DNA of 64,000 bases from Archangium lansingense (lineage in GTDB: Bacteria > Myxococcota > Myxococcia > Myxococcales > Myxococcaceae). The stretch is from contig NZ_JAPNKA010000001.1 of NCBI RefSeq assembly GCF_026626635.1, forward strand, positions 1,116,001 through 1,180,000, given 5' to 3'. Of the stretch, positions 46,061-55,355 are shown one piece after another. Position 1 is the first letter of the stretch, and each line of letters starts with the position of its first letter. The notes under the pieces are model-generated. The model ran no database searches. It was not told the origin of the DNA and saw only the letters and a program-made list of their open reading frames with translations. Both the position numbers and the translations under genes were made by a program.

Positions 46061-48148
46061 GTGCGTCCATCCATCATCCGTCTGGGTGCGCTCGCGCTCG
46101 CGTTGGTGCTCGCCGCCTGCGGCCAACGAGGCTCCCGCGAGGAGCGGACGGACGGCGGGCTCCCTGTGGGGAGGGGCGGACAGGGGCTCGGAGGCACCTG
46201 CGCCGGGCAGCAGTCGTTCCTCATCGGCAGTGGCATCCACGACATCACTGGCCCCGCCGCCGAAGTGGGGATGATGGGCTACGTGGAGTTGAAGCAGCAG
46301 ACGGCGGGCATCCACCAGCGCCTGCGCTCGCGCGCCTTCGTCATCGCCTCGCCCTGTAACGGCAAGCGCGTGGTGTTCGTGAGCGCGGACCTGGGCATGG
46401 TGTTCCAGGGCGTGAAGCAGCAGGTGGTGCAGCGGCTGAAGGCCACCTTCGGGCCGCTCTACTCCGATGAGAACGTGCTGCTGAGCGCCACCCATACGCA
46501 CAGCGGGCCCGGGGGCTATTCACACTACGCGCTCTACAACCTGAGCACGTTCGGCTTCGAGCTGAAGAACTTCGAGGCCATCGTCCAAGGCATCTACCAG
46601 TCCATCGTCCGCGCCCACGAGCACCTGGCGCCGGGCCGCATCACCCTGGCGGCGGGGGACTTGCTCGATGCGAGCCGCAACCGCTCGACGGAGGCCTACC
46701 GCCTCAACCCGCCCGAGGAGCGCGCGCGCTACGCGTACGACACGGACAAGCGGATGACGCTGCTGCGCTTCACGAAGGAGTCGGGCGCGGAGGTGGGGCT
46801 CATCAACTGGTTCGCGGTGCACCCCACGTCCATGGGGCAGTACAACCAGTACGTCAGCGGCGACAACAAGGGGTACGCCTCCTATCTCTTCGAGAAGGAG
46901 AAGGGCACGCGCTACGACGCCACCGGAGACACCTTCGTGGCCGCCTTCGCGCAGGGCAACGAGGGCGATGTGACGCCCAACATCTTCGGGGGCGAGGACG
47001 GCGGGGGGCGGGACGACTTCGAGAGCACGGAGCTCTCTGGCCGCAAGCAGTACGAGCGTGCCGCCTCCCTCTATTCGAGCGCCACCACGCCCCTCACCGG
47101 CGGGGTGGACTATCGGCACGTCTACGTGAAGATGGACGACGTCACGGTGGGGCCCGCCTTCACGGAAGGTGAGCCGGCGCACACCTGCCCGGCGGCCATC
47201 GGCATCTCCATGCTGTCGGGCGCGGAGGACGGGCCGGGCGTGGGAGGCGGAGAGGGCGCGACGTGCGCCGCCATGCACGACGTGTGGAGCGCCTTCACCT
47301 GTGCCACCACCACCACGGCCTGCCAGGCGGAGAAGCCCATCGTGTTGGAGATGGGTACGCTGAAACCCTTCCCATGGAGCCCCGAGGTGCTGCCGATGCA
47401 GCTCGTCACGGTGGGCAATGTGGCGCTGGTGGCGGTGCCCTTCGAGCTGACCACCATGGCGGGGCGCCGCCTGCGCGAGACGGTGCGGGCACGACTGGCG
47501 CCAGCGGGGGTGACGGAGGTGGTCATCGCGGGACTGTCCAACGCCTACGCCGGCTACGTCGCCACGCGAGAGGAGTACGCCCGGCAGGAGTACGAGGGCG
47601 CCTCCACCCACTTCGGGCCCTGGACGCTGGCGGCTCTACAGCAGGAGTTCGACAAGTTGGCGCGGGCCCTGCGCGAGGGGTCGTCCGTGCCCCCAGGCCC
47701 CACGCCGCGCGACCTGTGCCAGCAGCAGAGCCGCCTGCGGCCCGGCGTCCTCTTCGACGACAAGCCGCTGTGGGTTGCATTTGGAGACGTCTTCGCCGAT
47801 GCGCGCGATTCCTACGCGCGAGGCGAGACGGTGCGAGTCACCTTCTGGGGCGGGCACCCGAAGAACAATCTGCGCCTTCAGGGCACCTTCCTGCGCGTGC
47901 AGCGCCGCGCGGGCCTGCTGCTGTGGGAGGACGTGGCGTACGACTGGGACTGGGAGACGAAGTACACGTGGCGGCGCGGCTACTGCCTGCCCACCCTGGC
48001 GTGCTCGCACGTCCTCATCGAGTGGGCCATTCCTCTGGACGCCGCCCCAGGCACCTACCGCATCGTCCACGAGGGCGACTGGAAGTCCGGCTGGGATGGC
48101 CGGGTGCGCCCGTACCGAGGCACCTCGCGCACCTTCACGGTGAAGTGA
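46061..48148 (+). CDS. Neutral/alkaline ceramidase, lipoprotein
   Basis: 695 residues. Lipobox LAAC. The zinc-site motifs are ATHTHSGPGGY and NWFAVHPTSM, with later SNAYAGYVATREEY supplying the Tyr region. The enzyme hydrolyses the amide bond of ceramide. The nucleophile motif, usually NxGDVSPN, reads NEGDVTPN, so Thr stands where Ser is expected. The C-terminal Ig-like domain is present (VRVTFWGGHPKNN to FTVK). GGAGG lies 6 bases before the GTG at 46061; a GTG at 46055 sits on that site. It is convergent with a Cys-rich lipoprotein gene. Confidence 0.9.
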   Translation: MRPSIIRLGALALALVLAACGQRGSREERTDGGLPVGRGGQGLGGTCAGQQSFLIGSGIHDITGPAAEVGMMGYVELKQQTAGIHQRLRSRAFVIASPCNGKRVVFVSADLGMVFQGVKQQVVQRLKATFGPLYSDENVLLSATHTHSGPGGYSHYALYNLSTFGFELKNFEAIVQGIYQSIVRAHEHLAPGRITLAAGDLLDASRNRSTEAYRLNPPEERARYAYDTDKRMTLLRFTKESGAEVGLINWFAVHPTSMGQYNQYVSGDNKGYASYLFEKEKGTRYDATGDTFVAAFAQGNEGDVTPNIFGGEDGGGRDDFESTELSGRKQYERAASLYSSATTPLTGGVDYRHVYVKMDDVTVGPAFTEGEPAHTCPAAIGISMLSGAEDGPGVGGGEGATCAAMHDVWSAFTCATTTTACQAEKPIVLEMGTLKPFPWSPEVLPMQLVTVGNVALVAVPFELTTMAGRRLRETVRARLAPAGVTEVVIAGLSNAYAGYVATREEYARQEYEGASTHFGPWTLAALQQEFDKLARALREGSSVPPGPTPRDLCQQQSRLRPGVLFDDKPLWVAFGDVFADARDSYARGETVRVTFWGGHPKNNLRLQGTFLRVQRRAGLLLWEDVAYDWDWETKYTWRRGYCLPTLACSHVLIEWAIPLDAAPGTYRIVHEGDWKSGWDGRVRPYRGTSRTFTVK

Positions 48149-48166
48149 GCCGACGCCGGCACGGTC

Positions 48167-48979
48167 TCAGTTCGTGCACTCGCGCTGCGCGTTGCAGCTC
48201 TTGTTGCACTTCTTGCAGACCCCGCCGTCCTTGCCACACTTGTCCTTCGTGTTGCCCGGCTCGCAGGTGTTGCCCGAGCAGCAGCCACCGCACGAGTTGG
48301 CCGTGCACCGGCACATCCCGTCCACGCACTCCTGTCCCTGGGCGCACGGGCCGCCGCTGCCGCACCTGCACTGCCCGTTCACGCAGTGGTCCACAGTCAG
48401 CTCGCTGCAAGCGGGGTTGGAGCCGCAGACACAGATGCCGCGGGCATCGCAGGTGTCGGTTCTCACGGCGTCACACGCCACGCACGCGTTGCCGCCCGCG
48501 CCGCAGGTCTCCTGGGTGGCGTTGGTGCACACGCCATTCTGGCAGCAGCCATTGCACCCGAGGCAGAAGGTGTCCGAGGTGGTGGGCTCCAGCCGGAGCG
48601 TCACCCCTACCTCGTACCCATCGCGGACCTGCACGGTGCTCTCGCCCCGGGCCACCACGTTTCCGTCGCGCAGTCCCTCGACGGACACCTTCGCTTGGAT
48701 GCCATTGGGCACGTCCCCCAGCAGCACGCGCAACGTCTCCCCGCTGGAGAGCAGCCGCGTCGGCTCCTCCGGAAGCACGTGGGGCCCGAAGGGCGCTGCT
48801 TGCTCCACCGCGCCCCCCACCCGCACCTGGGTGAGCAGCAACGTGGGCTCGAAGTGCGTGGTGACGTAGAGCGCCGTGCCCGAGGCCGTGGCCGGATCCC
48901 GGCAGGCTCCCAGCAGCACAGCGCACACGAGCACCAGCTTCCAACCCCCCCGGGTCGCCGTCTCAGGTCCGCGCATCAT
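48167..48979 (-). CDS. Cys-rich lipoprotein
   Basis: About 270 residues. A signal peptide ends in LLGAC. The N-terminal half is beta-rich, with LYVTTHFEPTLLLTQVRVGG and a VTLRLEP end, as in a Big/transthyretin-like domain. The C-terminal half has about 28 Cys in short loops (CLGCNGCCQNGVC, CRCGSGGPCAQGQEC, CTANSCGGCCSGNTC), a disulfide-rich surface module common in myxobacterial lipoproteins. The exact start is uncertain: 48979, 48976 and 49000 are in frame. The stop is 18 bases from that of the ceramidase gene. Confidence 0.75.
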   Translation of the reverse strand: MMRGPETATRGGWKLVLVCAVLLGACRDPATASGTALYVTTHFEPTLLLTQVRVGGAVEQAAPFGPHVLPEEPTRLLSSGETLRVLLGDVPNGIQAKVSVEGLRDGNVVARGESTVQVRDGYEVGVTLRLEPTTSDTFCLGCNGCCQNGVCTNATQETCGAGGNACVACDAVRTDTCDARGICVCGSNPACSELTVDHCVNGQCRCGSGGPCAQGQECVDGMCRCTANSCGGCCSGNTCEPGNTKDKCGKDGGVCKKCNKSCNAQRECTN

Positions 48980-49095
48980 GGCGCACATGAGGGTATGCAT
49001 GAGTACCGCAGGCGTCCTGTCCTGACTTCGCCGCCGTCGGGCGCCCGACGTTCCCACTCCCCGCAATGACGCGAAGAGGACAAGGGGGGCGCGGC

Positions 49096-50520
49096 TCAGA
49101 TCAGCGCGAGGGCTTCTTTCACGCCTGCCTGCTGGGAGGCCGCGGATTGACGGTGCGAAGGATGCAACCGCATCAGCAGCTCGCGCAGCCGGGGTGAGGG
49201 GTTGACGAATTGGAGGCCCACGCCCGGAGACATGCGCCAGGCGCGCGCCTGGGCCGAGTCCACGTGCCGCACCACCTCGCCCACGCACTCCACTTCCTCG
49301 CCGCCAATCAACAGCGTGAACTCGAGGCGGGTGAAGATTTGAGGGAAGGGTTCGGCGCAGCACATGAAGAGGCCGCCGCGGCTGAGCTCGCTGCAGTGCA
49401 CCACCACCGAGCCGGAGTCCTGGCTGCGGCGCACCCGGGCCGTCCACGTGGGAGGCGGAGTGGGGTCATTGGGATCCGGCGGGGTGGGAATCGCGGGAAT
49501 GGGCGTGGCGGCGCGCGCGCGGGGAGTCTGGGCGAGGGCGGTGGCGTGGGAGGCCTGGGGCCGCGGCGCAGGTTGTACGGCGGCGAGCAGGGCCTTCTTG
49601 AACTCGAGTGCGTTGGCGAAGCGCTCCGACGAGCTGCGGGCCAAGGCACGCAGCAGGGCGCGCGAGAGCGCCTCCGGCACGGCGGGCGCCAGCTCGTGGG
49701 GTGCACGCAGTGGAGGAGGCGGCTCCGGCGAGAGGACGAGCTCCGCGAGCTGTCCACGCGGGTAGGGGAGCTGGCCGGTGACGAGCAGATAGCCCGTCAC
49801 GCCCAGCGAGTAGACGTCCGCGCGCCCATCCACGGGCTGTCCCGCCCACTGCTCCGGGGCCATGTACGCGGGGGTGCCGAACACCTGCCCGGCCATGGTC
49901 TGCTCCTGGTTGCCCGTGTCGTGCAGCGCCTTGGCCACGCCGAAGTCCAGCACCTTGAGCGTGGGGCGCTCTCCGGGGCGCTGCACCATGAGGAGGTTGT
50001 CCGGCTTGAGATCTCGGTGCACCACGCCGCTGCGGTGCACTGCCTCCAGCGCGTCACAGGCCTGGGCGAGCAACCAGGCCACCAGGCCCGGCTCCGTGGG
50101 GCGTGGCAGCCGCGACAGGGGCGTGCCGTCCAGGTACTCCATGACGAAGTAGTGCAGCCCGTCCTCCGACTCATTGATGTCGAAGATGCGGACGATGTTG
50201 GGGTGGCCGATGAGGTTCACCGTGCGCGCCTCGGCGTAGAAGCGCGCGCGCAGCCGGGCGTCCTGGGCCAGGTTCGGGTGCAGCACCTTCACCGCCACCC
50301 GGGCGCCGATGATGGTCTGCTCGGCGAGGTACACCGTGCCCATTCCCCCGCTGCCCAGCAGGTGGGTGAGCCGATAGTGCCCAAGCGTTCGGCCCCGCAG
50401 ATCGAACAGGGCTGGAATCGTTCGCGGAACCGAGTCCGAGGACTCAGCTCCCGTCCAGGTGTCCTGCTCATCGCACGAGAGGCTCGCGGGATGTTCTGAC
50501 GAACAGTTCTCGCAGTACAT
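49096..50520 (-). CDS. Ser/Thr protein kinase with C-terminal PilZ-like domain
   Basis: 474 residues. The N-terminus MYCENCSSEHPASLSCDEQD is a short Cys cluster like a zinc ribbon. The kinase domain (residues 45-310) has LGSGGMGTVY, VAVKVL, HRDLKPDN, DFGVAKA and APEQW. A Pro/Ala/Thr linker leads to a PilZ-type beta barrel (about 375-460) of the TIGR02266 sort, with SELSRGGLFM and VGEVVRH. A clear RxxxR c-di-GMP motif is not visible just before it. There is no membrane helix. Start at 50520 is the first Met of the Cys cluster; the open frame extends further to 51186 but without family features. Confidence 0.9.
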   Translation of the reverse strand: MYCENCSSEHPASLSCDEQDTWTGAESSDSVPRTIPALFDLRGRTLGHYRLTHLLGSGGMGTVYLAEQTIIGARVAVKVLHPNLAQDARLRARFYAEARTVNLIGHPNIVRIFDINESEDGLHYFVMEYLDGTPLSRLPRPTEPGLVAWLLAQACDALEAVHRSGVVHRDLKPDNLLMVQRPGERPTLKVLDFGVAKALHDTGNQEQTMAGQVFGTPAYMAPEQWAGQPVDGRADVYSLGVTGYLLVTGQLPYPRGQLAELVLSPEPPPPLRAPHELAPAVPEALSRALLRALARSSSERFANALEFKKALLAAVQPAPRPQASHATALAQTPRARAATPIPAIPTPPDPNDPTPPPTWTARVRRSQDSGSVVVHCSELSRGGLFMCCAEPFPQIFTRLEFTLLIGGEEVECVGEVVRHVDSAQARAWRMSPGVGLQFVNPSPRLRELLMRLHPSHRQSAASQQAGVKEALALI

Positions 50521-50829
50521 GGAGGCTACCCAACACCTGCAAGCGTCATGCTCCGTTCCTGAGAGCCCAGGAGGACGCCGAGGGAGGTCGCAGCGTGTGT
50601 GTGGTGGCCGGAAATCAGGGGCTTGTAATGCCCACCAGCGCACGTGCGCTGAGCCCTCGAAAGAGGTGCTCAATTCGTTCAGCTGAAGCCGAGTAGGATT
50701 GATCAAAACTTCCACATCTCCCGGGTTTAAATCGATCTTCTGCTCTTGCTGCCCGGGGGTGGTGGATGTGCAAAAGGTGTCGTGCGGAGTAGGGCGAAGC
50801 CCGCACCTGGCGCAGTGGAGGACACGCGC
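50521..50829. other. 309-bp gene-free divergent region
   Basis: Lies between the divergent kinase-PilZ and gluconokinase genes. AT-rich stretches around 50680-50750 probably hold promoters, but I cannot place -35 and -10 boxes with confidence. No gene, hairpin or repeat that I can support. Confidence 0.5.
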
Positions 50830-51327
50830 GTGGTCGTCATCGTGATGGGAGTGTCCGGGTCGGGGAAGACGACGGTGGGGCAGCGGCTCGCCGCGGCGCT
50901 CGGGTGGCGGTTCCGCGACGCGGATGACTTCCACCCCCCGGGGAACATCGCGAAGATGGCCGCGGGGCTTCCGCTCACGGACGAGGACCGGGCGCCCTGG
51001 CTGGCGGTGCTGCGGGAGCTGCTCCAGAACGCGCTGGCGGCCGGGGAGGGCCTGGTGCTGGCGTGCTCGGCGCTGAAGCGCTCCTACCGGGCGCAGTTGA
51101 CGGTGGACGCGGCGCGACAGCGGTGGGTGTACCTGCATGCGCCTCGCGAGCTCATCGCCGAGCGGCTGAAGGCGCGGCGGGGCCACTTCATGCCGCAGGC
51201 GCTGCTCGACAGCCAGCTGATGGCGCTGGAGGTTCCAGAGGATGCGCTGAAGTTGGAGGCCTCGGCGGACCCGGACACCCTGGTGGCCACCCTTCTCCGA
51301 GAGCTGCGGCTGGGGACGGCCTCCTGA
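50830..51327 (+). CDS. Gluconokinase (GntK-like)
   Basis: 165 residues, the normal size for the thermoresistant gluconokinase family. P-loop GVSGSGKTTVGQRLAAALGW is followed by FRDADDFHPPGNIAKMAAGLPLTDEDRAPWL and LACSALKRSYRAQL, all diagnostic. It phosphorylates gluconate to 6-phosphogluconate. The start is a GTG at 50830, 6 bases after GGAGGA. It is convergent with the APH-type kinase gene. Confidence 0.93.
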   Translation: MVVIVMGVSGSGKTTVGQRLAAALGWRFRDADDFHPPGNIAKMAAGLPLTDEDRAPWLAVLRELLQNALAAGEGLVLACSALKRSYRAQLTVDAARQRWVYLHAPRELIAERLKARRGHFMPQALLDSQLMALEVPEDALKLEASADPDTLVATLLRELRLGTAS

Positions 51328-51346
51328 GCGTTGAGTCTTTCGCGCC

Positions 51347-52459
51347 TCACTCCAGCTCGTGGAGGGCGGGCCACACGAAGGACGGCACGGTCCAGCGCTC
51401 GCGCAGGCGGGCCTCCAGCGACTCCAACGTGCGAGCCAGTCCCGTGAAACCCTCGGTGGGGGCGAGCAGGGCCCGGCAGCGCGCGAGGTGGTGCAGGAGG
51501 GCGGCGCGCTGGGACATGCCTGGGGCCCACTCGCGGTCCTCCTCCAGCACGCGCGGGTGCAGCCACTGGAAGAGATTCACCGTGCGCGCCAGTGCCACCG
51601 TGGCTCGGGCCCGGGTCCACGCCGAATCCGCCTGGGCCGCCTCGCAGTGCGAGGAGAGGGTGATGCGGTAGGTGATGTCGGCGCGGGCCACGAGCTCGTC
51701 CGGGAAGGGCACGGTGACGAGCCACATCAGCGCGTCGTACAGCGCGTGACGCATGCCCGCGTACTCGAAGTCGAGCAGGCGCGGGCCGCTGGGGGTGAAG
51801 AGGACGTTGCTCGGGGCCATGTCCCCGTGGGTGAAGGCGAGGAAGGGGCCCGGGTCGGCGAGCGTGCGCGCCACGTCCTCCAGGTCCTCGTGAAGGCCCG
51901 GAGCCGCCTTGGCGTCCACCGCCGCGAGCCAGCGCAGCAGCCGGTCCTCGTGGTCCAACAGGAAGCGCGCGTTCTCCACCCGCACCCGCTCGGGCCGGGG
52001 AGGCAGCGCCTGGCGGACGAGCTCGTACTCGGACTGAAGGCCCAGGGTCCGTGCGTGGAGCTGGCCGGTGAGCCGCGCGGTGGAGATCAGCCCTCCGGTG
52101 GCCGCGCGTACGTCCTCTCCGTTCAGCAGCTCCTCCAACGAGCGTCCGCGTCCCAGGTCCTCCAGCATGAAGAGGCGCGCGTCCACGTCGGATGCGAGCA
52201 GCCGGGGCCCGAACTCCAGCTCCTGGCGGGAGAGGAAGTCCACGCCCGCCAGGTCGTCGAGCCCGCACACGGGATCATCCCGGAAGTGCTTGAGGATGAC
52301 GGCCGGCACGGGGCCGCCGCGCACCTGGGCACGCACCACCACGCTGCGCGACTCGGTCTTGAGGAGCTCGGGCACGCTGAGGAGCACCGGGCGGCCCCAG
52401 GCGGCGGACAGCGCACGGGCCCCGTGGGCCAGCAGGGACGTGAGGTCCGGCGCGCTCAG
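51347..52459 (-). CDS. Aminoglycoside-phosphotransferase-fold kinase
   Basis: About 370 residues. The catalytic loop is FTHGDMAPSNVLF and the metal site is LLDFEYAG, as in APH/choline-kinase enzymes. VILKHFRD supplies the Lys region and LFMLEDLGRGRSLEELL the hinge. The substrate may be choline, homoserine or another small alcohol; it is not obviously an antibiotic-resistance gene. The start is uncertain: the frame is open far upstream and no ATG lies near; the most likely start is a CTG or GTG close to the overlap with the upstream gene stop at 52456-52458. Confidence 0.75.
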   Translation of the reverse strand: MSAPDLTSLLAHGARALSAAWGRPVLLSVPELLKTESRSVVVRAQVRGGPVPAVILKHFRDDPVCGLDDLAGVDFLSRQELEFGPRLLASDVDARLFMLEDLGRGRSLEELLNGEDVRAATGGLISTARLTGQLHARTLGLQSEYELVRQALPPRPERVRVENARFLLDHEDRLLRWLAAVDAKAAPGLHEDLEDVARTLADPGPFLAFTHGDMAPSNVLFTPSGPRLLDFEYAGMRHALYDALMWLVTVPFPDELVARADITYRITLSSHCEAAQADSAWTRARATVALARTVNLFQWLHPRVLEEDREWAPGMSQRAALLHHLARCRALLAPTEGFTGLARTLESLEARLRERWTVPSFVWPALHELE

Positions 52460-53082
52460 GACCGCCGCTCCACCGCCACGCCCAGCCGCTCGAGCAGCTC
52501 GCGGTACCAGGTGAAGGCCTGCTCGGTGCGTCCGGGCAGGGCCTTCGTCCCCCACAGCACGGTGAGGGTGCGGCGCGTATCGGCCTGGGTCTTGGTGCGC
52601 TGCGCGTCCTTCACCGCGTTGGCGCAGGGGCCCTCTGCGTCGAAGAGGCACAGCAGGCCCGCCAGGTCGATGGTCTGCCCGGAGGCGTTGAAGACGTACG
52701 AGGCCCCCTCGGGGGCGATGCCGATGCGCAGGGGCTGCTTCGCCCGGTCCAGGTCCACCACGCTGATGGGCAGCCCGCTGTGCAGCGACACCGCGTTGCA
52801 CACGTCCACCGCGGCGTTGATGGAGCCGAGCGTCCCATCCCCCGCCGCCCGCACCAGGTACTCCGAGGCGGGCTTACCCCGGCCCGTGGGCTTGTAGCCG
52901 CCGTGGCGCAGCAGGTCTCTCACCGCGCCGCGCACCGCGTCATCGGCACTCAGGGGAGCCGAGGCCTCCAGCTTCAACAGCGCCACCAGCCACTCGGGCG
53001 AGGGCTGCGCGGACAGGGGCGAGGAGAAGGTGGCCTCGAAGGCCACCGTGTCCAGCAGGGGATGGGGATCGACGGTGAGCAC
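52456..53082 (-). CDS. B3/B4-domain protein (PheT-related)
   Basis: 208 residues, one B3/B4 domain as in the beta subunit of phenylalanyl-tRNA synthetase. Landmarks are LLRHGGYKPTGRGKPASEYLVRAA, LGSINAAVDVCNAVSLHSGLPIS and FDAEGPCANAVKDAQRTKTQ. In the synthetase the domain edits mischarged tRNA; free-standing versions may edit in trans or bind amino acids. The stop overlaps the start region of the APH-type gene, so they are coupled. It lies 9 bases after the aldehyde dehydrogenase stop on the same strand, extending the tetR operon. Confidence 0.82.
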   Translation of the reverse strand: MLTVDPHPLLDTVAFEATFSSPLSAQPSPEWLVALLKLEASAPLSADDAVRGAVRDLLRHGGYKPTGRGKPASEYLVRAAGDGTLGSINAAVDVCNAVSLHSGLPISVVDLDRAKQPLRIGIAPEGASYVFNASGQTIDLAGLLCLFDAEGPCANAVKDAQRTKTQADTRRTLTVLWGTKALPGRTEQAFTWYRELLERLGVAVERRS

Positions 53083-53091
53083 GCCGTCCTT

Positions 53092-54531
53092 CTACTCGAA
53101 GAGGCGGCTGGCCATGCGCTGCATCTTCTTCGCCTTGTCCGTGTACGGCGGGAAGAAGGTCTGCAGGAAGGCGACGGGGCCCTGACGCAGCACCGCCCGT
53201 TCGTGGCTGAAGGTCCGGAAGCCGTACTCGCCGTGATAGTTGCCCACGCCGCTCTCGCCGATGCCGCCGAAGGGCAGGTCCGCGTTCGTCAGGTGCACCA
53301 CTGTCGTGTTCACGCACGTGCCTCCCGCGGACGTCTCCGAAACGAGACGGTCCACCGAGTGCTTGTCCTGGCTGAAGATGTACATGGCCAGGGGCTTGGT
53401 GCCCGCGCGGATGTGCCGCACCGCATCGTCCAGTCGCTCGTAGCGCAGCACCGGCAGCACGGGGCCGAAGATCTCCTCCTCCATGATGGGCGTCTCCGGC
53501 TTCACGTCCGCGAGCACCGTGGGGGCGATGTAGCGGCTGGTCGCGTCCACCACGCCGCCCGCCACCACGCGCACCCCGCTGGCCACCGAGCGCTCCAGCA
53601 GTCGGTTCACCCGGGCGAACTGCGCGTCATCCACCATGCGGCAGAAGTCCTGGCTGCCCTTCCGCGCCTCCTCCGTCTTCCCGTAGAAGCGCTCCAGCGT
53701 CTCGCGCACCCGCTCCAGGAACTCCTGCTCCTTGGAGCTGTGCACCAGCACGTAGTCCGGCGCCACGCACGTCTGGCCTCCGTTGAGGAACTTGCCGAAG
53801 GTGATGCGCTCGGCCGCGGCCTTCACGTCCGCGTGCTCGTCCACCACCGCGGGCGACTTGCCGCCCAGCTCCAGCGTCACTCCGGCCAGGTGCTTCGCCG
53901 CCGCCTCCATCACCTTGCGCCCCACCTTCGGGCCGCCGGTGAAGAAGAAGTGGTCGAAGGGCAGCTCCAGCAGCGCCTGGCTCTCCGGCGCGCCTCCCTC
54001 CACCACCGTCACCTCCGACGGGTCGAACACGTCGCGGATGAGCTGCGCGAGGAAGCTCGCCGTGTGCGGCGTCTTCTCGCTGGGCTTGATGACGACGCAG
54101 TTGCCCGCCGCCACCGCCGCCACCAGCGGGGAGACGGTGAGCTGGAAGGGGTAGTTCCACGGCGCGATGATGAGCACCACCCCCTTGGCTTCGTAGTGCA
54201 CCTCGCTGCGCGTGCCGGTGAGCAGCACGGGCGTGCCCACCTTGCGCGGCTTCATCCACTTCTCCAGATGCTTGATGGCGTGCTTCAGCTCCAGCAACAC
54301 CAGCAGCATCTCGCTCGTCTCCACCTCGGCCGCCGGCTTGCGGAAGTCCGCGTGGATGGCCTGATAGAGCGCCTGACGCCGCTCGATGACGGCGCGCTGC
54401 AGCTTCTTCAGCTTCTCGATGCGCTCCTTCGCGCTCGACCTCGACACCTCCCAGCGCCGGGCCTGAAGACGCTCGAAGGTTTCCCGGAAGGGGTTCTTCT
54501 GGGACTGCTCTTCCATGCTCACCACGCGCAT
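53092..54531 (-). CDS. Aldehyde dehydrogenase family protein
   Basis: 479 residues, of the coniferyl/fatty-aldehyde type (class 3-like). PWNYPFQLTVSPLVAAVAAGN, FTGGPKVGRKVM, the Glu in LELGGKSP and the Cys in NGGQTCVAPDYVLV are present, as is EEEIFGPVLPV and the C-terminal FGGIGESGVGNYHGEYGF. The C-terminal FFPPYTDKAKKM tail is typical of the branch that acts on longer aldehydes. It lies 43 bases downstream of a TetR gene on the same strand, so it is probably under that repressor. Confidence 0.92.
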   Translation of the reverse strand: MRVVSMEEQSQKNPFRETFERLQARRWEVSRSSAKERIEKLKKLQRAVIERRQALYQAIHADFRKPAAEVETSEMLLVLLELKHAIKHLEKWMKPRKVGTPVLLTGTRSEVHYEAKGVVLIIAPWNYPFQLTVSPLVAAVAAGNCVVIKPSEKTPHTASFLAQLIRDVFDPSEVTVVEGGAPESQALLELPFDHFFFTGGPKVGRKVMEAAAKHLAGVTLELGGKSPAVVDEHADVKAAAERITFGKFLNGGQTCVAPDYVLVHSSKEQEFLERVRETLERFYGKTEEARKGSQDFCRMVDDAQFARVNRLLERSVASGVRVVAGGVVDATSRYIAPTVLADVKPETPIMEEEIFGPVLPVLRYERLDDAVRHIRAGTKPLAMYIFSQDKHSVDRLVSETSAGGTCVNTTVVHLTNADLPFGGIGESGVGNYHGEYGFRTFSHERAVLRQGPVAFLQTFFPPYTDKAKKMQRMASRLFE

Positions 54532-54574
54532 TGCGTCATCTCCTTGAAAGGCTTCTCGGTTGAAAATGGGGGGC

Positions 54575-55249
54575 TCAGCGGGCCTCCAGCCCGCTCAACA
54601 GGGTGCTCAGGGCGTCCGTCAGCTCTCGCGTGAAGTCCACTCGGAGGGGATTGAGGTGCGGGGCGGCCTCGTGGACCTCGCGCGCCACGGGGGCCAGGTC
54701 CGCCATCTGCCGCAGGCCCACCACCAGGGCGTGCACCTGGAGGAGGAAGCGCACGCCCTCGCCCGCCTTCAGGAAGGACAGCCGCTGCTCCACCAGCGTC
54801 CCCGCCCGCACCACCGCCTCCAGCAGCCGCTCCTTGAAGCCTCGCACCTGCTCCACGGTGACGTTCTGCTCCAGCACCGTTTGCAGCCTCGCCAGCAGCC
54901 GGGTGAGCGGCTCCTCGCCCTCGAGCGTCTCCGCCACCGTGCGCGCCACCCGCGTCCCCGTCCACGGCCCCTCGCCCCGCCCCAGCGCCTCCTCCAGCCG
55001 CGCGAACCACGCGAAGAGCTGCTCCTCCAGCAGCGCCAGGAAGAGCGCCTCCTTCGTCGGGAAGTAGAGGAACACCGTCCCCTTGGCCAGCTCCGCCCGC
55101 TCCGCCACGTCCGCCATCTTCACCTCGTCGTACGAGGTGGCCCGGTACAGCTCCAGCGCCGCGTCCAGCAGCTGCCGCCGCCTCGCCTCCTTGTCCTCTT
55201 CCTTCCTCGCCCGCTGCGGCATCACCCGCTTCGCCGTGTTGCTGACCAT
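54575..55249 (-). CDS. TetR-family transcriptional regulator
   Basis: 224 residues. The N-terminal HTH is ARRRQLLDAALELYRATSYDE, with AELAKGTVFLYFPTKEALF, a clear TetR_N domain. The C-terminal ligand-binding part is helical with no close family. It is the first gene of a run with aldehyde dehydrogenase, B3/B4 and APH-type genes. A 72-bp segment of its coding region (54902-54972) recurs at 58195-58266, next to a shrunken copy of the neighbouring PLD gene. Confidence 0.92.
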   Translation of the reverse strand: MVSNTAKRVMPQRARKEEDKEARRRQLLDAALELYRATSYDEVKMADVAERAELAKGTVFLYFPTKEALFLALLEEQLFAWFARLEEALGRGEGPWTGTRVARTVAETLEGEEPLTRLLARLQTVLEQNVTVEQVRGFKERLLEAVVRAGTLVEQRLSFLKAGEGVRFLLQVHALVVGLRQMADLAPVAREVHEAAPHLNPLRVDFTRELTDALSTLLSGLEAR

Positions 55250-55286
55250 GAGTCATCAACTAAGAGGACCCGAAGCGCGAGTCAAG

Positions 55287-55299
55287 TGACCTTCGGTCA
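55287..55299. promoter_or_regulatory. Candidate TetR operator
   Basis: TGACC-TTC-GGTCA between the divergent tetR and PLD genes, 38 bases upstream of the tetR start. Short arms, so only a candidate; the operator would let the repressor control both genes. Confidence 0.35.
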
Positions 55300-55355
55300 T
55301 CTGTTCAGAGGTGGAGAAACTCGCGACTGCCTGGTTGGTGTGCGAGCATGTAGGT

